The notes under the pieces are model-generated. The model had not been told where the DNA came from. It searched no databases and was given only the letters and a program-made list of their open reading frames with translations. A program made the translations under genes and the position numbers. Of a DNA stretch of 64,000 nucleotides, positions 22,986-31,451 are shown in pieces (position 1 is the first letter of the stretch; each line of letters starts with the position of its first letter). Source of the DNA: Rhodoblastus sp. 17X3 (lineage in GTDB: Bacteria; Pseudomonadota; Alphaproteobacteria; Rhizobiales; Beijerinckiaceae); NCBI RefSeq assembly GCF_030056575.1, contig NZ_JASHHX010000001.1, positions 248,001 through 312,000 on the forward strand, given 5' to 3'.

Positions 22986-23383
22986 GTTTGAGCGAGACCA
23001 TGGCGGAAATCTCGATGTTCGAGCGGATCGGCGGCAAGGCGGCCGTGGATCGTCTGGTCGACGCCTTTTACGGCCATATGGACAGCTTGCCCGAAGCCAG
23101 GACCATCCGCGACATGCATGCTGGCGACCTCGGCCCGATCGGAGACGTGCTGAAGCGCTATCTGACGGAATGGACCGGCGGCCCCAAGCTCTACTCGCCG
23201 GAAAAGGGCCATCCCCGCCTGCGCCAGCGCCACATGGGCTTCCCCATCGACAATGCCGCGCGCGACGCCTGGATGACATGCATGCACAAGGCTCTGGTCG
23301 AAACGATTTCGGATGAGGTCGCCCGCGAAGAACTCGAAGGCAACATGAAAAAGCTCGCCGACTGGATGCGCAATCGCGAGTAG
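22982..23383 (+). CDS. Truncated haemoglobin, group II type
   Basis: 133 aa. FERIGGKAAVDRLVDAFYGHMD, then RDMHAGDLG, YLTEWTGGPKLYSPEKGHPRLRQRHMGFPI (proximal His in LRQRHMGFPI) and DAWMTCMHKAL are typical of group II truncated globins. It could bind O2 or NO near nitrogenase, in line with other protective functions in this cluster. ATG 22982 overlaps the preceding stop. Confidence 0.92.
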   Translation: MSLSETMAEISMFERIGGKAAVDRLVDAFYGHMDSLPEARTIRDMHAGDLGPIGDVLKRYLTEWTGGPKLYSPEKGHPRLRQRHMGFPIDNAARDAWMTCMHKALVETISDEVAREELEGNMKKLADWMRNRE

Positions 23384-23681
23384 GCCTGGCGCGAACGCGA
23401 ATTGAAACTGGCCATCGGCCAGCACGATTAACCGGAATTGGACAAAGGCCAAAGTCGCTGTCACAACCGGCGGACATGAAAACGCGCGCTCGCGATTCTC
23501 GCAAACACATAATACCAAAGCGAAAATATCGTACAATTTGACCTATGGGATAAATGGTCGACAGTTATTATAATTATATATTAACTTTTATTACTCTAAA
23601 TCCTCCAACATAGCCGATTGGCGATGCCGGAAGCGAATCAAATGTGCCCGGCAGCACAGTTGTGCGGAGGAGAAGCACGCG
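23384..23681. other. AT-rich intergenic stretch
   Basis: 298 bases with no gene seen. 23500-23610 is strongly AT-rich (poly-A/T runs around TTATTATAATTATATATTAA), unlike the surrounding GC-rich nif DNA, and marks the switch from nif genes to the hydrolase/methyltransferase pair. No credible -35/-10 spacing was found. Confidence 0.6.
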
Positions 23682-24515
23682 ATGCCGCGATCCGACGGCC
23701 TGTGGGACAATCGGCTGGAAGTCATTCGACGGCGTTGCGGCGCTGAAAGCAAGTATCCGCCGCTCTTGTTCGTGCACGGCGCCTGGCATGGCGCGTGGTG
23801 CTGGGATCATGGGTTTCTGGACCGCATTGCGCAGCAAGGTTTCGAAGTTCATGCAGTGAGCCTGAGAGGACATGGCAAAAGCGCGGGATTTGACAGCCTG
23901 CGCACCACCCGTGTGCGGGATTATGTCGACGACATCGACGAAGTAGCCCACAGCTTGCGCTCTCCCCCCGTTATTATCGGCCACTCGATGGGCGGATTTC
24001 TCACGCAAAAGCTCATGGAGCGGAGGTCCCTTCCCGGCGCAGTCCTGATCGCGTCGATGCCTCCAGGCGGCGTCGCAGGATTTGCGGGCAAACTGATCCG
24101 CACCGATCCGGTCGGAGTGCTTCAGGCCCAGCTCACGCTGCAATTCAGATCGATTGTGTCGACCCCCGACCGTGTCAGACGCCTGTTTTTCTCCGAACTT
24201 ATGCCCAATGCGGATATCGATTTCTTCACGTCGCAGTTAGGAGACGAAGCCCTCCTCGCCTTCTTCGACATGCTGTTCAGCGATCTGTGCACGCCGGCGA
24301 ACGGAACGCCGGTCCTTGTTCTCGGCGCCGAAAACGACGCAATTTTCTCGGTTGAGACGACGAAGCGCATCGCCGCGACATATGGAACCGAAGCGGTAAT
24401 TTTCCCGGACATGGCCCATGACATGATGCTGGAGGCGGGCTGGGAAAAGGTGGCGGACACGATCGCCGATTGGGTTCGCGGCGGCTGCCAACAGCAAATC
24501 CCGGTCGCCGCGTGA
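23682..24515 (+). CDS. Alpha/beta hydrolase
   Basis: 277 aa. LLFVHGAWHGAWCWDHGFL (oxyanion HG), nucleophile elbow GHSMGGFLTQ, Asp in LVLGAENDAIFS and catalytic His in FPDMAHDMMLEAGW. Monomeric cytoplasmic esterase/lactonase-like. Codon use is less GC-biased than nif genes. No obvious nif link; with the methyltransferase at 24577 (convergent) it looks like an insertion in the cluster. RBS GGAGGAG about 11 bases before the ATG. Substrate unknown. Confidence 0.85.
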   Translation: MPRSDGLWDNRLEVIRRRCGAESKYPPLLFVHGAWHGAWCWDHGFLDRIAQQGFEVHAVSLRGHGKSAGFDSLRTTRVRDYVDDIDEVAHSLRSPPVIIGHSMGGFLTQKLMERRSLPGAVLIASMPPGGVAGFAGKLIRTDPVGVLQAQLTLQFRSIVSTPDRVRRLFFSELMPNADIDFFTSQLGDEALLAFFDMLFSDLCTPANGTPVLVLGAENDAIFSVETTKRIAATYGTEAVIFPDMAHDMMLEAGWEKVADTIADWVRGGCQQQIPVAA

Positions 24516-24576
24516 CAGACGTCAGGAGGCGGGCCGATACTGTCCATTCTCGGACTGGAAACGAGGTTTCAACTCG

Positions 24577-25395
24577 TCAGGGCCGCACAGCCCAGGCTCC
24601 CACTTGGGGCAATGAAACGAACTGAGCGCGAGACGCCGCAGCGGTCGCCAAAAGGCGCTCATAGAGAGTCGCGGGATCGCCTATTTCGGAATGATCGAGT
24701 CCCAATTGTTGGATAATCGGCAGGAACACGCGATAGGACGTGACGACATAGCGCGGCAGGAAGGAATCTGCGCCGGCGACGATTGACTCCCAGATTACCT
24801 GGGCATTTGGCAAACCGGCCTCTTCAAAGGTGGCGATTATTCTTCCGGTCACATCGTGAGCCGGAAGCACAACACGGCATGCCGAAACAATGCTATCGCC
24901 GATCATTCGATAGAGTTCGTTCGGAGGTCGCACGTCGCCGTTCGACTGGAACGCGCCTTCCAGAAAGGCGACAATGCCGCCGGTTTTAACCGCCGCCGCT
25001 GTGCGCCGCACCATTTGCGCCGGGTCGCGTTGATGGACAAGAACGTAGCGTCCGATCGCAGCGTCGAACGGCGCATATCGTTCGAAGCTCTCGTCATTGG
25101 CGACGTCGAACTCGATCTGGCTGTATTCCGCCTGATCGGCACGGCTGCGCGCGACATCAATTGCGTGCCGCTCCCGGTCTACGGCGACCACGGTTCCGTT
25201 CATTCCGACAACATCAGCAAGAAGCATCGACACGTCGCCCGCGCCGCAACCTATGTCGAGCACGCGCATGCCCGGGCGGATCCCGCATTCATGGATCAGC
25301 CGACGGGTCGGGCCTTCCAGAACCTTGGCCTGGAGTTGCAGGCGTTCAATTTCCGCATCGGAGTGGCCGAGAACATAATTGGAAGATCCCGACAC
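24577..25395 (-). CDS. Class I SAM-dependent methyltransferase
   Basis: 272 aa. Motif I VLDIGCGAGDVSMLLA with acidic loop VAVDRERHAIDVAR, then QIEFDVAN and FDAAIGRYVLVHQRDP, as in ubiquinone/menaquinone-type small-molecule methyltransferases. GGAG six bases upstream of ATG 25395. Convergent with the hydrolase gene. Methyl acceptor not predictable. Confidence 0.86.
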   Translation of the reverse strand: MSGSSNYVLGHSDAEIERLQLQAKVLEGPTRRLIHECGIRPGMRVLDIGCGAGDVSMLLADVVGMNGTVVAVDRERHAIDVARSRADQAEYSQIEFDVANDESFERYAPFDAAIGRYVLVHQRDPAQMVRRTAAAVKTGGIVAFLEGAFQSNGDVRPPNELYRMIGDSIVSACRVVLPAHDVTGRIIATFEEAGLPNAQVIWESIVAGADSFLPRYVVTSYRVFLPIIQQLGLDHSEIGDPATLYERLLATAAASRAQFVSLPQVGAWAVRP

Positions 25396-25637
25396 GAGCG
25401 ATCTCCTGGACGGCAGATCAGGTGAAGTTTAAACATGGCATCTGTGAGCTGATCTGTAAACCGCGAGTCGCCGACGGGTCAAAACGGCCCGTTCGGGCAT
25501 AAGACGTTTTCTGCCGTCCTGATCCATTTGCTGGTGAGAACCGGGCGTTAGATTTCGACCGACAGGAGCGAATGAGAGGCAGAGGCGATTCAGGGAATTC
25601 GTTGCTCGCGACCAGTCGCGCGCAAGGCAAACCCGAT

Positions 25638-25877
25638 TTACAAAGGCGCCCCAAAATAATCCTCTTCGTCGCCGCCCCAGGCGCGATGCAGGCCGAGCGC
25701 GTTGGACCAGACCGCCTTTTCCGCCTCGTCCGCTTCGCGGTAGCTCAGCGAGGCGTCGGGGTTTTCCGCCAGTAGCCAGCTTTTGCCGTTGCGGAGAAAG
25801 CGCTGCAGCCCTTTCATGTCGTTGGGGCGGACGACGCAGCGCGGTTTTTCGTCGACGAGAATGGTCATCGGAACCAT
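25638..25877 (-). CDS. Small nif-operon protein, unknown (79 aa)
   Basis: AAGGAG seven bases before ATG 25877. MTILVDEKPRCVVRPNDMKGLQRFLRNGKSWLLAEN then acidic, Trp-containing AVWSNALGLHRAWGGDEEDYFG. No known motif. Last gene of the hesB-nifS-nifV-minus operon. About 240 bases to the next gene show no further gene. Confidence 0.7.
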   Translation of the reverse strand: MVPMTILVDEKPRCVVRPNDMKGLQRFLRNGKSWLLAENPDASLSYREADEAEKAVWSNALGLHRAWGGDEEDYFGAPL

Positions 25878-25924
25878 AGCTGCGCTCCTTTTTGCGGTGC
25901 AAAGGCCTTGCCCAGAACCCTTGC

Positions 25925-26164
25925 TCAGAAACCATCCTTGGCGGCGGCCCAGGGATGGGAGCCGGGAACGAGCTTGGCCTTGATCCCTGCCTTTTCGAGG
26001 TCCGCTTCCGTTTTGTAAAGGGTGGCCTCGTGGATCAGCGCGCCGTTCTTGGAAAGAACGGCGACATAGCGCGCCGGAAGATCCACGTCGCAATGATAGC
26101 CGCCGCCGGGTTCTTCCGTGCTGCGAAGATCGCCGTTCCAGTCGACAAAAAAGCCCGCGCTCAT
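25925..26164 (-). CDS. Small nif-operon protein, unknown (79 aa)
   Basis: Starts 31 bases after nifV on the minus strand; GAGGAGCAGGA upstream of ATG 26164. Sequence AGFFVDWNGDLRSTEEPGGGYHCDVDLPARYVAVLSKNGALIHEATLYKTEADLEKAGI; one cysteine, no motif recognised. Well coded, in operon. Confidence 0.7.
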   Translation of the reverse strand: MSAGFFVDWNGDLRSTEEPGGGYHCDVDLPARYVAVLSKNGALIHEATLYKTEADLEKAGIKAKLVPGSHPWAAAKDGF

Positions 26165-26195
26165 TCCTGCTCCTCAGATGTTGCTTGAATTGTCG

Positions 26196-27353
26196 TCAGA
26201 GCGAGTCGTGACGTTCACTCCGCGCCATTTCCTCGCACGCCAGCTGGCGCACGCGCGCGTCGGGCACGAGGGACTTGGTGAGCTTGGCGATGGATTTGAC
26301 CCGCGCCAAAACCGCCGCGCCAACGCCGCCGCCGATGTCGAGGCCCGCGGCCGCGCAGATCGCGCGCACGGCGGCGATGCCGGAATGCTTGCCGATCACC
26401 ACCTTGTGGCGGCGCCCCAGCATGGCGGGGTCGAGGCCCTGATAGGTCCGTACGTCGGAAAGCAGGCCCGCGACGTGAATGCCCGATTCATGCGTGAAGA
26501 TATCGGCGCCGACGATAGGCTTTGCACGTGGAATGGAATCGCGCGCGGCATGGGCGACCAGGCCGGCCAGAGGCTCCAGTCGGGTCAGATCGACGCCGGT
26601 GCGGGCGTCGGCCGTGCGCGGCAGGGCGACGCAGACTTCCTCCAGCGGGGCGTTGCCGGCGCGCTCGCCCAGACCTAGCACGGTGACGCTGGCGTGGCTG
26701 GCGCCCGCGCGCATCGCCGCCAGCGTATTGGCGGTGGCGAGACCGAGATCGTTATGGCCGTGGAACTCGACCGGCAGGTCGGTCACTTCGCGCAGCTGGC
26801 GGATATATTCATAGGTCGAGAACGGATCGAGCAGGCCGAGCGTGTCGGCGAAGCGGAAACGGAACACGCCGAGCCGCGCCGCCGCCCCCGCGATCAGGGC
26901 GACGTCGCGCAGATCGGAGCGCGAGGAATCCTCGCCGCCCAGCGCGACTTCGAGCCCTTTTTCGCGCGCATAGCCGATCACCCGCGTCACGCGCTCGGCG
27001 ACCTCCTGCGGCTCGCTTTTCAGCTTCACGCGCATTTGCAGGCGCGACATCGGGGCGGAAATATTCACGACCTTCACGCCGGCGCGCAGGGCCGCGTCCA
27101 CATCCGCCTCGTTCAGGCGGCACCAGGCGGTCACGCGCGGCCCGCGAATGGCGCTGGCGATGGCGGCGATGGCCTCGACTTCCTCGTCGCCCATGGCCGG
27201 CGTTCCCGCCTCGATCTCGTCGACGCCGGCCGCCGCCAGTTCGCGCGCGATGGCCAGCTTTTCCGAAAGCGAGAACACCACGCCGGGCGCCTGTTCGCCG
27301 TCGCGCAGGGTGGTGTCGTTGATCTGGATGCGGTTGGAGGCGACGCCGGTCAT
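26196..27353 (-). CDS. nifV: Homocitrate synthase NifV
   Basis: 385 aa. Condenses acetyl-CoA and 2-oxoglutarate to homocitrate, the organic ligand of FeMo-co. INDTTLRDGEQAPGVVFS (DTTLRDGEQ metal/substrate signature), the FRFADTLGLLDP motif and HGHNDLGLATANTLAA (metal-binding HxH) are all present. ATG 27353 lies seven bases after nifS. A TIM-barrel enzyme of the isopropylmalate-synthase family; gene context (nifS, hesB) decides NifV over LeuA. Confidence 0.96.
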   Translation of the reverse strand: MTGVASNRIQINDTTLRDGEQAPGVVFSLSEKLAIARELAAAGVDEIEAGTPAMGDEEVEAIAAIASAIRGPRVTAWCRLNEADVDAALRAGVKVVNISAPMSRLQMRVKLKSEPQEVAERVTRVIGYAREKGLEVALGGEDSSRSDLRDVALIAGAAARLGVFRFRFADTLGLLDPFSTYEYIRQLREVTDLPVEFHGHNDLGLATANTLAAMRAGASHASVTVLGLGERAGNAPLEEVCVALPRTADARTGVDLTRLEPLAGLVAHAARDSIPRAKPIVGADIFTHESGIHVAGLLSDVRTYQGLDPAMLGRRHKVVIGKHSGIAAVRAICAAAGLDIGGGVGAAVLARVKSIAKLTKSLVPDARVRQLACEEMARSERHDSL

Positions 27354-27360
27354 TTGGGCC

Positions 27361-28545
27361 TCACGCGACTTGCGAGGAGCGGACTTCCGCCCATAATGGC
27401 GATTTTTCCCGGGTAGCGGCGACGATCTCCGGCAACGTAGCGAGGACCTGGGAAATGTCGTCCTCCGTGCTTTCGCGCGAAAGCGAGAAGCGGATCGCGC
27501 CTTGCAGCGCGTAAGGCGGGATGTTCAGCGCCCGCAGCACATGGCTCGGCTCCATTGAGCCGGAGGCGCAGGCCGAGCCCGAGGAGGCGGCCACGCCCGC
27601 GCGGTCGAGCTTGTGCAGCACGGCCTCGCCATCGGCGTAATCGAAGGAAATATTGCAGGTGTTGGGCAGGCGGCTGTCGCCGCCGCCATTGATGCGCGCG
27701 AGCGGGATCGCCGCCAGCAGGCCGCTCTCCAGCCGGTCGCGCAAACCCTTGATGCGGGCGTGATCGGCGGCGAGGTTCTGCCGGGCGATGTCAGCCGCGA
27801 GGCCGAGGCCCACAATGCCGGGCACATTTTCCGTGCCGGCGCGGCGGCCGCGCTCCTGCTTGCCGCCGCGAAACAGCGGGCTGAACTTCACGCCCTTTTT
27901 CACGTAAAGCGCGCCAATGCCCTTGGGGCCGTGAATCTTGTGGCCCGACAGCGACAGCAGGTCGATGGCGGCGCCCTTCAACGCCATGTCGATCTTGCCA
28001 AAGGCCTGCACGGCGTCGGTGTGGAACATGGCGCCCACGGCCTTGGCCTCGGCGGCCAGTTCCGGGACCGGGAAAATCTTGCCGGTCTCATTATTGGCCC
28101 ACATGATCGAGACAAGCGCGGTCTTGTCCGACAGAGCGGCGCGATAGGCGTCGATATCGAGATCGCCTTGCGCGTCCACGCCGATGTAATGCACTTTGGC
28201 GCGTCCGGTCCGCTCCAGAGTCTGGCAGACATTCAGCACGGCGGGATGTTCGACCGCGCTGGCGACGATCTCGTTGCGCTCGGGCGAGGCCTCGAGCGCG
28301 GAGAAGATCGCTGTTGTGTCGGATTCCGTACCGCCCGAGGTGAAAACCACCTCGTGGTCGAATTCGGCGCCGAGCAGGGCTTGGACCTGCTTGCGCGCCT
28401 CTTTCAGCGCGGGGGCCACCGCCGCGCCGTAATCATGTGTCGAGGAGGCGTTGCCGAAGGATTCGGTGAAGAACGGCAGCATGGCCTGAACGACCTGGCG
28501 GTCGACCCGTGTGGTGGCGTTGTTGTCGAGATAGACCACAGCCAT
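27361..28545 (-). CDS. nifS: Cysteine desulfurase NifS
   Basis: 394 aa PLP enzyme. YLDNNATTRVD start, TSGGTESDTTAI, HTDAVQAFGKID, Schiff-base lysine in LLSLSGHKIHGPKGIGALY and the sulfur-transferring cysteine in SSGSACASGSMEPSHVL are present. Supplies sulfane sulfur for the NifU-like scaffold and SufE of this cluster. Lies between hesB (18 bases) and nifV in a NifA-controlled unit. Confidence 0.97.
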   Translation of the reverse strand: MAVVYLDNNATTRVDRQVVQAMLPFFTESFGNASSTHDYGAAVAPALKEARKQVQALLGAEFDHEVVFTSGGTESDTTAIFSALEASPERNEIVASAVEHPAVLNVCQTLERTGRAKVHYIGVDAQGDLDIDAYRAALSDKTALVSIMWANNETGKIFPVPELAAEAKAVGAMFHTDAVQAFGKIDMALKGAAIDLLSLSGHKIHGPKGIGALYVKKGVKFSPLFRGGKQERGRRAGTENVPGIVGLGLAADIARQNLAADHARIKGLRDRLESGLLAAIPLARINGGGDSRLPNTCNISFDYADGEAVLHKLDRAGVAASSGSACASGSMEPSHVLRALNIPPYALQGAIRFSLSRESTEDDISQVLATLPEIVAATREKSPLWAEVRSSQVA

Positions 28546-28563
28546 GCCCGGCGCTCCCGAAAA

Positions 28564-28884
28564 TCAGGCGAAGGATTTGCCGCAGCCGCACTGCGTGGTG
28601 GCGTTGGGGTTTTCGAAGACGAAGCCGGACTTTTCGAGCGAGCTGACGAAATCGACCCGCATGCCCTTCACGAAGTCGAGCGAGAGCTCGTCGATGAAAA
28701 ATTTCACGCCGTCGGCCTCGACGACATTGTCGCCTTCGCGCGTCGCGCTTTCGAGGTCCATCTTGTAGGTGAAGCCCGAGCAACCGCCGGCTTCGACCAA
28801 TATCCGCAAGCCGTCCGCGGGGGTCTTGGCGGTTTCGAGAATGGTGCGCGCCGCGGAAATGGCGTCGGGCGTCAGAGTGATCAT
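28564..28884 (-). CDS. hesB: HesB/IscA-type FeS carrier upstream of nifS
   Basis: 106 aa. GGCSGFTYKMDLE and CGCGKSFA give the complete three-cysteine set. Start ATG 28884 with GGAG six bases upstream (longer reading from 28938 would include promoter DNA). First gene of the operon under a consensus sigma-54 promoter and NifA site. Confidence 0.93.
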   Translation of the reverse strand: MITLTPDAISAARTILETAKTPADGLRILVEAGGCSGFTYKMDLESATREGDNVVEADGVKFFIDELSLDFVKGMRVDFVSSLEKSGFVFENPNATTQCGCGKSFA

Positions 28885-28915
28885 GACTGGCTCCGGATGC
28901 TTTTCGCATTGCGGG

Positions 28916-28931
28916 AGCAACGAATGTGCCA
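28916..28931 (-). promoter_or_regulatory. Sigma-54 promoter of hesB-nifS-nifV
   Basis: Minus strand TGGCACATTCGTTGCT, consensus -24/-12, 32 bases before the hesB ATG. Confidence 0.92.
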
Positions 28932-28936
28932 GCAGC

Positions 28937-28958
28937 AAAAGGCCCCGAAACGGGGCCT
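28937..28958 (-). terminator. Terminator of the upstream regulator gene, inside the nifA-site/promoter spacer
   Basis: Minus strand AGGCCCCG-TTT-CGGGGCCT followed by TTT, downstream of the gene ending at 28998. It lies between the NifA site and the -24/-12 element, so it stops read-through without blocking activator looping. Confidence 0.82.
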
Positions 28959-28970
28959 GACTTGAACAAA

Positions 28971-28986
28971 TGTCGGCTTTGCGACA
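28971..28986 (-). promoter_or_regulatory. NifA site of hesB-nifS-nifV
   Basis: Minus strand TGTCGCAAAGCCGACA, perfect TGT-N10-ACA, 40 bases upstream of the -24/-12 element. It starts only 12 bases after the stop of the regulator gene. Confidence 0.87.
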
Positions 28987-28997
28987 GCGCGCGGGGG

Positions 28998-29891
28998 CTA
29001 TTTTGCGCCGTTGAAATGGACCGCGCCGAGGCTGGACAGGTCATAACCGCCGAATGTCCGGGCTTTTTCCGCGAAGCGCTCCGTCGCGCAAAGCGCCAGC
29101 AGTTTCTGGAAAGGCGGATCGAAAAAGATCTTGCGCCAGACGAGCAGATCGAACCGCTCTTCGATCAGCGGAACGAAATCCAGCCTGAACTGGCGAGCGG
29201 CCGCTTCGAGCCCGAGCCCGACATCGGCGCGGCCCTCGGCCAGCGCGGCGGCGAGATCGAATTCCGAACGCTCGACGCCATCCAGGATGCGAAGATCGGC
29301 GCGCGTCATTTTTTCCGCGGCCAGCAGGCGGTCGAGCACCATTTCGCTGCCGGCGCGCGACTGGCGGGCCTGAAAGCGCAGGCCGCGCGCGCCTCGCAGA
29401 TTATGGGGCGGCTTCACCAGGCCGGGACGCAGGATCAGGCCGCGGCGCCGCTTGGCCCATTCGATCAGGACCCAGGGCTTTTGTCCGAATCTCGCCGCGA
29501 CCGCCCCGGCGTTCCAGCCGCCGTCCTCCGGAATATGCAGCCCGGCGAGGACGCAATAGCCCCGCTCGGCGCGCTCCAGCCCGTCGAGCGCGCCGTCGAA
29601 AAAGCCGGCTATGCCCGATTCCGATTCCCGCAGAGCCCAGTCCAGCAGGGGATCATGCCCGCCCGCAGCGATGAGCGGAAGCTCCGGAGTTTCTTCCGCG
29701 CCCGGCGCCGGTTCCGCAGCGGTCGCGCCATCGGGCGTCCCGAGCCAGCTTTCGATCTCGGCGCGGGGAAAGAGCAGCTTGCCGGTGATCTTGCGCACGG
29801 GGAGGGCGCCTTCGGCGACCATGTCGTAGATCTTGCGCTGCTTGACGCGCAGCAGCGCCGCGACTTCGGCGGTTGTGTAAAATTCTGCCAT
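28998..29891 (-). CDS. HTH regulator with molybdate-type periplasmic-binding-like domain
   Basis: 297 aa. N-terminal excisionase-type HTH (FYTTAEVAALLRVKQRKIYDMVAEGALPVRKITGKLLFPRAEIESWL), then a type-2 periplasmic-binding-fold domain with LAGLHIPEDGGWNAGAVAARF, GLILRPGLVKP, RQSRAGSEMVLDRLLA, and AEGRADVGLGLEAAARQFRLDFVPLIEERFDLLVW. This architecture is known for putative molybdate-sensing regulators of Mo uptake/Mo enzymes. ATG 29891 follows a weak GACTGGAAAAATGG. Position beside nifS/nifV suggests Mo- or nif-linked control; ligand inferred only. Confidence 0.85.
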   Translation of the reverse strand: MAEFYTTAEVAALLRVKQRKIYDMVAEGALPVRKITGKLLFPRAEIESWLGTPDGATAAEPAPGAEETPELPLIAAGGHDPLLDWALRESESGIAGFFDGALDGLERAERGYCVLAGLHIPEDGGWNAGAVAARFGQKPWVLIEWAKRRRGLILRPGLVKPPHNLRGARGLRFQARQSRAGSEMVLDRLLAAEKMTRADLRILDGVERSEFDLAAALAEGRADVGLGLEAAARQFRLDFVPLIEERFDLLVWRKIFFDPPFQKLLALCATERFAEKARTFGGYDLSSLGAVHFNGAK

Positions 29892-29962
29892 TTTTCCAGT
29901 CTTGCCCCAGCCTGCGGAAAAAATGACATAGAACGCATAAAAAGACACGAAAAAGCATGGGC

Positions 29963-29996
29963 AAAAAAAGAGGCCGGCGCGCGGGCGCCGGCCTCT
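29963..29996 (-). terminator. Strong terminator after gltD
   Basis: Minus strand AGAGGCCGGCGC / GCGCCGGCCTCT stem with a four-base loop followed by seven T. Located 23 bases after the gltD stop. Confidence 0.92.
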
Positions 29997-30018
29997 GTGT
30001 TCGGGAAGACTGTCGCGC

Positions 30019-31437
30019 TCAGCGCGGCAGGTTGGTCGCGCCCATCAGGAAGTGATCGACCGCGCGCGCGGCCTGGCGGCCTTCGCGGATCGCCCAGACC
30101 ACCAACGACTGGCCACGGCGCATGTCGCCCGCGACGAAGATCTTGTCGAGGCTGGTCTTGTAGGCGAGCGTGTCGGCCTGAACATTGCCGCGTCCGTCGA
30201 GAGCGACACCGAGCTGTTTGATCATGCCCTCATGCACGGGCGAGACGAAGCCCATGGCGAGCAGGACGAGATCGGCGCGCAGCTCGAATTCCGAGCCGGG
30301 CACTTCCTGCATCTTGCCGTCGACGCGCACGCATTGAAGCGCCTTGACCACGCCGTTCTCGCCGAGGACCTGCTTGGTCATGACCGCGAAATCGCGCTCC
30401 GCGCCTTCCTGATGCGAGGAGGAGGTGCGCAGTTTCAGCGGCCAATAGGGCCAGGTCGTCAGCTTTTCTTCGCGCTCCGGCGGCCTTGGCATGATCTCGA
30501 GCTGCGTGACCGACAGCGCGCCCTGGCGCACCGAGGTCCCGATGCAGTCAGAGCCGGTGTCGCCGCCGCCGATGACCACGACATGCTTGCCGGAAGCCAG
30601 GATCGGCTCTTCCGGGCCGGCGTTTTCGCGACCGACGCGGCGGTTCTGCTGCGGCAGGAACTCCATGGCGAAGTGCACGCCCGCGAGATCGCGGCCAGGC
30701 ACCGGCAGGTCGCGCGGCTTTTCCGAGCCGCCGGCGAGGATCACTGCGTCATGGCCGCCGACGATGTCCGAGGCCGGAACGTCGACGCCGACATGAACGC
30801 CGTAATGGAAAGTGACGCCTTCGCCCTCCATCTGCGCGACGCGGCGGTCGATCAGATGCTTCTCCATCTTGAAGTCGGGAATGCCATAGCGCAGCAGGCC
30901 GCCCGCTTTGGCGAACTTCTCATAGACATGGACGTCATGGCCGGCGCGAGCCAATTGCTGGGCGGCGGCGAGGCCCGCGGGGCCGGAGCCGATGACCGCG
31001 ACATTCTTGCCGGTCTTGGCCGAAGGCGGCTCCGGGCGAAGCCAGCCGTTCTCCCAGGCGCGATCGACGATGGCGCACTCGATCGTCTTGATGGTGACCG
31101 GCGTGTCCTCGATATTCAGCGTGCAGGCCGCCTCGCAGGGCGCGGGGCAGACGCGGCCGGTGAATTCCGGGAAGTTGTTGGTCGAGTGCAGGTTTCGAGC
31201 CGCCTCTTCCCAATCGCTGCGATAGACCAGATCGTTCCAGTCGGGGATCTGGTTATTCACCGGACAGCCGTTATGGCAGAACGGAATGCCGCAGTTCATG
31301 CAGCGCGCCGCCTGGTCGCGCGTGGCTTCCTCCGAGAGAGGAATCACGAACTCGTTATAATGGCGGATGCGATCGGCGGCCGGCTTGTACTTGCGGTCCT
31401 GCCGGTCGATTTCGAGGAAACCCGTGACCTTGCCCAT
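30019..31437 (-). CDS. gltD: Glutamate synthase small subunit GltD
   Basis: 472 aa. N-terminal FeS cysteines [19 protein letters not shown] and [12 protein letters not shown], then FAD site [19 protein letters not shown] and NADPH site [14 protein letters not shown]. Provides electrons from NADPH to GltB for making glutamate from glutamine and 2-oxoglutarate, thus assimilating the ammonia made by nitrogenase. Fourteen bases after gltB on the same strand. Confidence 0.97.
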   Translation of the reverse strand: MGKVTGFLEIDRQDRKYKPAADRIRHYNEFVIPLSEEATRDQAARCMNCGIPFCHNGCPVNNQIPDWNDLVYRSDWEEAARNLHSTNNFPEFTGRVCPAPCEAACTLNIEDTPVTIKTIECAIVDRAWENGWLRPEPPSAKTGKNVAVIGSGPAGLAAAQQLARAGHDVHVYEKFAKAGGLLRYGIPDFKMEKHLIDRRVAQMEGEGVTFHYGVHVGVDVPASDIVGGHDAVILAGGSEKPRDLPVPGRDLAGVHFAMEFLPQQNRRVGRENAGPEEPILASGKHVVVIGGGDTGSDCIGTSVRQGALSVTQLEIMPRPPEREEKLTTWPYWPLKLRTSSSHQEGAERDFAVMTKQVLGENGVVKALQCVRVDGKMQEVPGSEFELRADLVLLAMGFVSPVHEGMIKQLGVALDGRGNVQADTLAYKTSLDKIFVAGDMRRGQSLVVWAIREGRQAARAVDHFLMGATNLPR

Positions 31438-31451
31438 TTCGTTCCCCTAAC

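Noticed and set aside
23538..23574. TTGACC and TATAAT as a sigma-70 promoter
   Set aside because: Spacing of 25 bases is too long.
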